A stretch of 64,000 nt of DNA from Guptibacillus spartinae (lineage in GTDB: Bacteria > Bacillota > Bacilli > Bacillales > Guptibacillaceae), in NCBI RefSeq assembly GCF_028610625.1, contig NZ_JAQQWU010000003.1, positions 397,490 through 461,489 on the forward strand. Direction: 5' to 3'. A program made the position numbers and the translations under genes. Of the stretch, positions 59,005 to 64,000 are shown in pieces; positions within the stretch are counted from its first letter, which is position 1; every line of letters starts with the position of its first letter. Below the pieces are notes generated by a model that had not been told where the DNA came from, searched no databases, and saw nothing but the letters and a program-made list of their open reading frames with translations.

Positions 59005-59397
59005 TTGAAAAAAAACGTTCTATTTATCCTTTCTTCTTTTCTCATATTAGGATTATTCGCTTGCTCTAATCAAAACGGACAAGCAAATAATAATAATGAC
59101 CAAAACACGGTTAATACCCAAGAAAAAAGTAGTAATCAAAAAAATGTAAGAAAAGTTGTTTGGAATCAATTATCTAAACAACAAAAGGAAAGTATCAAAG
59201 GTACATGGAAAGATGGCAATGTATCAAAAGTAACATTAGAAGAGAATATGATGAGTGAAGTTAAGGACAAATCATACGGAGGAAAAGAAGTTTATAGGAT
59301 TACGTTTCCTAAATATGGAAAGTCCGAACCGAACTTTGTAGTTGTTTTTGCCGACATGAAAACTTTTAACTATATTGGTTATCCTCTTGTACGCTAA
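59005..59397 (+). CDS. Putative lipoprotein of unknown function
   Basis: TTG 59005 (AGGAAGTG upstream) starts MKKNVLFILSSFLILGLFAC, a signal sequence with lipobox-like LGLFAC (Cys20). An Asn/Gln-rich linker and a compact C-terminal domain follow (VVWNQLSKQQKESIKGTWKDGNVSKVTL...YRITFPKYGKSEPNFVVVFADMKTFNYIGYPLVR). Similar short lipoproteins are common in Bacillus. Longer in-frame starts (58996) have worse spacing. It ends about 110 nt before R10. Confidence 0.75.
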   Translation: MKKNVLFILSSFLILGLFACSNQNGQANNNNDQNTVNTQEKSSNQKNVRKVVWNQLSKQQKESIKGTWKDGNVSKVTLEENMMSEVKDKSYGGKEVYRITFPKYGKSEPNFVVVFADMKTFNYIGYPLVR

Positions 59398-59508
59398 AAA
59401 AATTAGTAAAAAAGGGGATTTGTGAAAATTCCTTTTTATATATATAAAAGCAACATAGTTTACGAAAACAGCCTTTCATAAAGATATCTTGAGACCAAGT
59501 CTCCTACA

Positions 59509-59595
59509 ATCTCGGAGCTTATCTTTAATAAGATAGGCTCTTTAATATGACTAAAAGATTGAGTTATGCGTATTCTTTTGAAATAATTGGTATTA
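59509..59595 (+). repeat. Cassette repeat R10 (full form)
   Basis: Exact core ATCTCGGAGC (59509-59518), hairpin GAGCTTATCT-TTAATA-AGATAGGCTC with T3, distal block CTTTTGAAATAATTGGTATTA (59575-59595). Core to GAAATAATTGG spacing is 71 nt. Confidence 0.9.
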
Positions 59596-59755
59596 GAAGT
59601 TAAGTAGGTTGAGGGAAGAATTTTGAAATCTATTAATTTCGATTTTAAACAATTGTACTGTTCTTTTGGTAAATGGAAGTGTTTTTCACGAATGGTAATT
59701 AAGTGAAAGGTTATTTAGAATATGAACACTCATTATTATATTAGGAGCTTAACTA

Positions 59756-60565
59756 ATGATACTTGATAATGATAAAGGACTTTTACTTATGCGCAATGAC
59801 CAATTAGGTGAGCGATCCTGGAGAAGTGATGAATGTTATAAATTAATTTTTTCTCCATTTGGAAAAGGATATTATCAGACTAATCATGGTGATATATCCA
59901 TCGATAAAGATGAGTTCTTAATATTGAATCCTAATGAAGTTCATAAACAAATCAGGTCAATAAAGGAAAAATTTCTTGTGGAGATACAACCATCTATGTT
60001 GCAAGATGCGTCAGAACAGATGGGCATCGTTACATCTCCTGAATTTTCTTTGATTTCTTATAAACATCCTCAAATTCAACAGTGGGTGACGTTTGTTCGA
60101 AATTTTTTATCACTAAATGAAGCAGCTGGCTCAGTGGTCAATCAGTTTTTTCTTGATAACAGTCTGACCCAGCTGTCCATTATGATGATGCAATACGGTG
60201 CGGGATCTCATCAAGTAGAGTTTCCAGTGATAAAAAGTAAGGATAACATTAATGATGTCATAAATGCTTTTAAAGAAAGCTACCGTGAAGACTGGACATT
60301 GGATGAGATGGCAAAGGTTGCAAGACTAAACAAATATCAATTTGCACACCTTTTTAGAGAGGAGCTAGGTCTCTCTCCTTATTCATGGTTGCAACTTTAT
60401 CGTCTATTACGAACGCAACACTCCTTATTACATTCCAATGACCCAATTATTTCGATAGCTTTTAATAATGGGTTTAAAAGTGTCTCTTCTTATAACCAGT
60501 TATTTAAGAAAATTTATCGGAAGACGCCAACAGAATTTCGCAGGATTCACGGTTTTGATAAGTAA
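59756..60565 (+). CDS. AraC-family transcriptional regulator
   Basis: A 269-aa regulator. The N-terminal cupin-like effector domain (CYKLIFSPFGKGYYQTNHGDISIDKDEFLILNPNEVHKQ) is followed by two helix-turn-helix motifs (WTLDEMAKVARLNKYQFAHLFREELGLSPYSWLQLYRLLRTQ and SIAFNNGFKSVSSYNQLFKKIYRKTPTEFRR). AGGAGCTTAACTA precedes ATG 59756. It probably controls the convergent MFS transporter gene, with whose 3' end it overlaps by 66 nt. Confidence 0.92.
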   Translation: MILDNDKGLLLMRNDQLGERSWRSDECYKLIFSPFGKGYYQTNHGDISIDKDEFLILNPNEVHKQIRSIKEKFLVEIQPSMLQDASEQMGIVTSPEFSLISYKHPQIQQWVTFVRNFLSLNEAAGSVVNQFFLDNSLTQLSIMMMQYGAGSHQVEFPVIKSKDNINDVINAFKESYREDWTLDEMAKVARLNKYQFAHLFREELGLSPYSWLQLYRLLRTQHSLLHSNDPIISIAFNNGFKSVSSYNQLFKKIYRKTPTEFRRIHGFDK

Positions 60566-61738
60566 AACTCCAATACTTAGCATGACAATGAGTAACCCAC
60601 TACCTATCATTAAATGTTGAATTGAAATAAACATAACTAAGATTCCATATAAACCTAAGGACAGGGTGTTGGAAAAATATAATAAGACAGCATTGGAGCT
60701 AAAAGCGCGACCCATTTTCTCTTCTGGCACAAGTGTCTGAAGAAGATAAACACGAGTTAGGCCAGCAATTGGTAGCCCTATACCAACGATAGCGCAACCA
60801 ATAAAAAAATGTTTAATATCATATAAGAGTCCATAGTATGTAATTCCTGTACCCCAAATCAACGATCCTATTAAGTAGATGTGAAGAGTCATTCTTTTAA
60901 TAAAATAGGGCAAAACGATATTTCTTAAAATAACAACGCCACCAAATACTCCTTGCAAAATGCTATAGAGTTCTTCACTTTGTAAGCTCATTTCTGACAA
61001 TGCAAGCAAGAGCCCTACTTCCCACACCCACGTGTTAAAAAAAACAATAACAAAAGTGAGAAGAAATAATTGTCTTACTGTAGCGTGTGCCTTTACCCAG
61101 GAGGCAAACTCGAGAATGGAGCGATAGACTCCTTTAATTGATTTCTTAACAATTGGTTTAGAGTCCTTCAACTGTATTCTATAAATAAATAAAGCACTAA
61201 TGCCATACGTTATGGCGTCTAGGGTGAAAAAGTGTATAGCTCCTAAGGTGTGTAGTAACCAAACAGTTATAAAGGGGCTAAGGACGGTTACGCCTCGAGT
61301 TAATGTGTCATATAAGCTGTTCGCATTTGTGCGTTCCTTTTCTGTTGTAATAGAAGGTAGAACGGATCGGTGAGTCGGGTTAAAAAAACACCCTATACTT
61401 TGGATGAGAAAGCTCACCATTAATAAATAGAAGTAGGAAAGTACATCCATATAATACAAGCATACGATTGAAAAGATGAGAGGAATGCGAGCAAGATCGA
61501 GATAAACTAATAATTTTTTCTTAGGTAACCAATCAGCCATAACGCCACCTATTAATCCAAATAGAAGGTATGGCAATGTCTCGGCCATAGCCATCCCAGT
61601 AGTGTGAAGGTTGGAACCTGTTAAATCATACGCTAAAAACAAAAAAGCCATTCCAGAAAGAACATCCCCAAGTCGAGAGACTCCTCCAGCAAGTAAGTAA
61701 TAACGGATATTTTTATTTTTCCATAATTTTTTGTACAT
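60500..61738 (-). CDS. MFS transporter
   Basis: A 412-aa protein with about twelve helices. The loop 2-3 motif GLIGGVMADWLPKKKLLVYLDLARI is of the drug-efflux MFS type (MefA/YxaM-like). It is probably an exporter of a toxic compound. ATG 61736-61738 has GAGGTG 6 nt upstream (minus strand); starts at 61741 and 61747 are closer to or inside that site. Its last 22 codons are antisense to the end of the AraC gene. No terminator is visible between them. Confidence 0.9.
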   Translation of the reverse strand: MYKKLWKNKNIRYYLLAGGVSRLGDVLSGMAFLFLAYDLTGSNLHTTGMAMAETLPYLLFGLIGGVMADWLPKKKLLVYLDLARIPLIFSIVCLYYMDVLSYFYLLMVSFLIQSIGCFFNPTHRSVLPSITTEKERTNANSLYDTLTRGVTVLSPFITVWLLHTLGAIHFFTLDAITYGISALFIYRIQLKDSKPIVKKSIKGVYRSILEFASWVKAHATVRQLFLLTFVIVFFNTWVWEVGLLLALSEMSLQSEELYSILQGVFGGVVILRNIVLPYFIKRMTLHIYLIGSLIWGTGITYYGLLYDIKHFFIGCAIVGIGLPIAGLTRVYLLQTLVPEEKMGRAFSSNAVLLYFSNTLSLGLYGILVMFISIQHLMIGSGLLIVMLSIGVLLIKTVNPAKFCWRLPINFLK

Positions 61739-61851
61739 CATGATCACCTCATCACTATTTTAAGGAGAAATGAAGTGAACGTCTGTCTGATTATTGTTAT
61801 AAATAAAAACAATATTTCTATAGAGTAGCAAATTATAATAGGTAATCAACA

Positions 61852-61882
61852 ATCTCGGAGCGATTGTGTAAAATAGTTAGGT
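61852..61882 (+). repeat. Cassette repeat R11 (core only)
   Basis: Exact core ATCTCGGAGC at 61852-61861 followed by GATTGTGTAAAATAG. It lies in the gap between the MFS gene (upstream side of its promoter) and the LysR gene terminator. Confidence 0.7.
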
Positions 61883-61942
61883 AGGATTATTAGAGGGATA
61901 CGGCTCGTGGGTCCTTTCAAAATTAAACAGTATTCCATATTA

Positions 61943-61975
61943 GAAAAGCCACCGACTTTGGGCGTTGGCTTTTCG
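61943..61975. terminator. Terminator downstream of the LysR gene
   Basis: Stem GAAAAGCCACCG / CGTTGGCTTTTC with one mismatch; short A and T runs on both sides. Confidence 0.6.
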
Positions 61976-62020
61976 TTAGTGTATTGACTTCTATTTTTTA
62001 CCGAAGTATATTATCACAAT

Positions 62021-62878
62021 TTAGTAGTTACAGAATTTCGCAATGATGTTATTAAGTATATCCTCATTTTCTCGAACCTTCTTGTAAATAAGATGTATCT
62101 TCTGTTTGGGAAAAGTCTTTTGGTTGGTGATAGGTATTTTTTTGAATTTTAAATTCGTATTTTTTACCATTCCATCAGGTAAAAAGCCTATCCCTTTCAG
62201 CTCATTTATTAACTTGATCTCTAAATCACTATGACCGACCTCAATTAGTGGTTCAAGGTAATTAGGTTCAAATTCATTTTTTATCCATGTTTCAAAATCA
62301 TATCCCCAATTCAAGTGAATCCAAGGGAGTTCACTAAGCTCTCTAATATTTTCGATAGAATCTATTGGTATATCTGTTGGGGCATATAAACCAATTGTAT
62401 CCTCAATGATAGTAAAAGAATTAATGTTTTTATTAATAGGTTTATTATATACAAACCCTATATCAATAGTGCCATCCAAGACTTTGTCAATTATTACTGA
62501 AGAGTGTTCGGTTATTAACTTTAAAGTATGTACAGGAGAGAGGCTTTGTTTAATGGCATCTATAATATTTTCTCTCCAGATGGAGTAAGTACCCGCAAGC
62601 GTGAACGTAGTAGGCGATTCCAAGACTTCTAGAGCAACTTGTTTTGATTTAGCCCATAAGTCCATCTGTCTATTTAAATATGGAAATAGTTTTATACCAA
62701 GTGGAGTAAGTTTAATTGCTTTTTTATCTCGGATTAACAGAGAGCCACCATAAAAACTTTCGACCGTTTGAATCCTTGTTGTAACTGTTGATTGTGTTAT
62801 ATGCAAGATCTCCGCAGCTTTTGAAAAACTCTTTACATCCACAACTGTTAGAAACGTTTTTAACTGTTCAAAGTCCAT
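62021..62878 (-). CDS. LysR-family transcriptional regulator
   Basis: A 285-aa LTTR: winged helix MDFEQLKTFLTVVDVKSFSKAAEILHITQSTVTTRIQTVESFYGGSLLIRDKKAIKLTPLG, then a two-lobed effector domain of normal length. AAAGGTGTAAAATTCT precedes the ATG. It is divergent from the GNAT gene at 62994. The 115-bp gap contains TTATAATTATCTATAA and related TATCTATAAT repeats suited to LTTR binding, so it probably controls that gene and itself. Confidence 0.92.
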   Translation of the reverse strand: MDFEQLKTFLTVVDVKSFSKAAEILHITQSTVTTRIQTVESFYGGSLLIRDKKAIKLTPLGIKLFPYLNRQMDLWAKSKQVALEVLESPTTFTLAGTYSIWRENIIDAIKQSLSPVHTLKLITEHSSVIIDKVLDGTIDIGFVYNKPINKNINSFTIIEDTIGLYAPTDIPIDSIENIRELSELPWIHLNWGYDFETWIKNEFEPNYLEPLIEVGHSDLEIKLINELKGIGFLPDGMVKNTNLKFKKIPITNQKTFPKQKIHLIYKKVRENEDILNNIIAKFCNY

Positions 62879-62899
62879 AGAATTTTACACCTTTCTCAT

Positions 62900-62970
62900 T
62901 ATTGAATAACTCAATTATAATTATCTATAATTTCGTTTTATCTATAATACTAATCTGAACTATAATAGAT
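62900..62970. promoter_or_regulatory. Divergent promoter region with LysR-type dyads
   Basis: AT-rich stretch with TTATAATTATCTATAA and repeated ATCTATAAT / ATAGAT half-sites between the LysR and GNAT starts. LTTR boxes (T-N11-A) fit several places, so the exact site is not assigned. Confidence 0.4.
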
Positions 62971-62993
62971 ATCAATAAGAGGGAGGGTTATAG

Positions 62994-63557
62994 ATGACAA
63001 ATTCCTTTACTGAGAATAATAATGTGAAAGAGTTTATTCAACATCATTTTGAACAAGTTAAAACCGATAGACTACTGCTTAGAAAACCTTGTCAAGAAGA
63101 TGCACCATATGTTTTCCAAATCGAAAGTGACCCAAGAACCAATCAATTTAGACCAGCAGGACCGATGGAGCATATTGAAGAGGCAACTGAAAATATAAAT
63201 GGATGGCAATTAGATTGGAATACATATGGGTTTGGATATTGGATGGTTACTTTACCGAATGATCCAGAGGTAATAGGCGTTGGTGGTATTAAAAGCATAC
63301 GTTGGAAGGATAGAGATGTCTTAAACCTATATTATAGATTTTCACCAACGGCATGGGGAAATGGATATGCTTCAGAACTAGCAAAGTGTGCTGTTGTTAT
63401 GAGAAATAATTATTTATCTAATATTCCCATTGTAGCAAGAGTCCGTTCTAGTAATATCTCATCACTTAAAGTCGTAGAAAAGAATGGTCTTCAAAGACAC
63501 CATGATTTAGATACTTTTGAACATCTTGTTTATGCATTAGGTTGGGGGAATAAGTAA
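62994..63557 (+). CDS. GNAT-family N-acetyltransferase (RimJ/RimL-type)
   Basis: A 187-aa acetyltransferase: VKTDRLLLRKPCQEDAPYVFQIESDPRTNQFRPAGP, GFGYWMVTLPNDPEVIGVGGIKSI, YRFSPTAWGNGYASELAKCAV (acetyl-CoA loop, W-G-N-G-Y-A) and ARVRSSNISSLKVVEKNGLQRH. It is probably activated by the divergent LysR protein. GAGGGAGGGTTATAG precedes the ATG. It is followed by repeat R12. Confidence 0.9.
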   Translation: MTNSFTENNNVKEFIQHHFEQVKTDRLLLRKPCQEDAPYVFQIESDPRTNQFRPAGPMEHIEEATENINGWQLDWNTYGFGYWMVTLPNDPEVIGVGGIKSIRWKDRDVLNLYYRFSPTAWGNGYASELAKCAVVMRNNYLSNIPIVARVRSSNISSLKVVEKNGLQRHHDLDTFEHLVYALGWGNK

Positions 63558-63624
63558 ATGTAATTTTCCTGTGAATTTTTCACTAGTGCTAAATGGAGTA
63601 TAAGTTGAATAATTATCTTCAACA

Positions 63625-63712
63625 ATCTCGGAGCTTATCTGTAATAAGATAGGCTCCGATTAATGTGAAATAAAAGATTTAGTGTATCTCAATGATTTGA
63701 ATAATTGGAACT
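63625..63712 (+). repeat. Cassette repeat R12 (full form)
   Basis: Exact core ATCTCGGAGC (63625-63634), hairpin GGAGCTTATCT-GTAATA-AGATAGGCTCC (63629-63656) and a distal block with one base lost (ATTTGAATAATTGGAACTGA, 63695-63714). Spacing is 74 nt. Confidence 0.88.
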
Positions 63713-64000
63713 GAAGATATAGACAGTTTATTGAAGAATTAGTTTTGAGATAACATAGAAAGGGTTAAATAGATGTACTCTGGTGGAGATGTTATTTTTG
63801 TGAAAAAAACAAAAAAATATAATAATAGGGTGGAATAAATATGGCTATAAAGTATGACGAGTATGATTTGTTGTGTATTTTGCAATAGAAAAGTGCAGGA
63901 AAATGCAAAGAAAAGTGCAGAGGTTTGTCACCCGGAATACTTCTCTTTATTTTCTTTTAGATAATGCGTTTGTTAAGCGGTAACTCTCTCCTTGATAAGA
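63713..64000. other. End of window without a convincing gene
   Basis: A possible gene start at ATG 63841 (AGGGTGGA upstream) reads MAIKYDEYDLLCILQ and stops at TAG 63886-63888. It may be the intact start of a gene killed by a nonsense codon. The rest shows AAAAGTGCA repeats at 63890-63925 and no open frame up to the edge. Confidence 0.3.

Noticed and set aside
49103..63714. Reading the array as a classical integron
   Set aside because: No attC inverse-core/core consensus, no intI-type gene, and the repeat has a different sequence and layout.
49103..63714. Reading the repeats as a CRISPR array
   Set aside because: Spacing is 360-2400 bp with genes in between, copies vary, and no cas genes are present.
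47033..64000. Prophage
   Set aside because: No integrase, capsid, terminase, portal or lysis genes; the genes are unrelated small housekeeping-like or hypothetical genes.

Overview
The window looks like chromosome of a low-to-medium GC, endospore-forming Bacillaceae. The evidence is Bacillus-type Shine-Dalgarno sequences (AAGGAGG), frequent TTG/GTG starts, YjcZ-type sporulation peptides, and close matches to Bacillus YrkE-J, BmrA, YeeN, YuiD, PurU and YtrAB. An Alkalihalobacillus/Guptibacillus-like marine or alkaliphilic relative is my guess only. No rRNA, tRNA, CRISPR array or intact mobile element was found.

Region 1 (1-6.3 kb) handles thiol stress. It holds the tail of a sensor kinase, a membrane-anchored MsrA-MsrB fusion, a DUF202 protein, and a reactive-sulfur operon: CstR-type repressor, DsrE-like carrier, two rhodaneses, TusA-rhodanese, rhodanese-persulfide dioxygenase, TusA and a TauE permease. 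Five 16-bp ATAC-N8-GTAT palindromes lie before these genes and look like one CstR regulon that includes the DUF202 gene.

Region 2 (6.3-28.7 kb) is a metabolic and redox core: CNNM/CorC protein, TVP38 protein, flavodoxin-like reductase, YjcZ peptides, PurU, a DeoR regulator, a possible Rrf2 regulon (luciferase-like monooxygenase, IDEAL protein, CRP-like protein, nitroreductase, linked by four TGTAA-N9-TTACA sites), BmrA exporter, two alanine symporters, a MutS2-like protein without Smr, an old yellow enzyme, a diguanylate cyclase and a sortase with a C-terminal FN3-like domain.

Region 3 (28.8-46.7 kb) holds a YtrA-controlled ABC locus, a second ABC transporter, a DUF4349 lipoprotein, an MscS channel, and a secreted protein plus two-component system in which both the protein and the kinase are interrupted. 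A cobalamin riboswitch precedes class I ribonucleotide reductase nrdAB. ProB, a MerR/SDR pair, a P1 peptidase and YeeN follow.

Region 4 (47-64 kb) is accessory, AT-rich and full of broken genes. Small unrelated genes (GNATs, HAD nucleotidase, ECF sigma/anti-sigma, histidine phosphatase, AraC/MFS, LysR/GNAT, hypothetical membrane and secreted proteins) alternate with twelve copies of a short repeat in one orientation. The repeat has a core aTCTCGGAGC, a hairpin, and about 70 bp further on a second block ttttgaaataattggtattga. The order block-gene-core/hairpin repeats along the array, like a gene-cassette array without a visible recombinase. This is the most novel structure in the window. IS1595-like transposase relics and pseudogenes are embedded in it.
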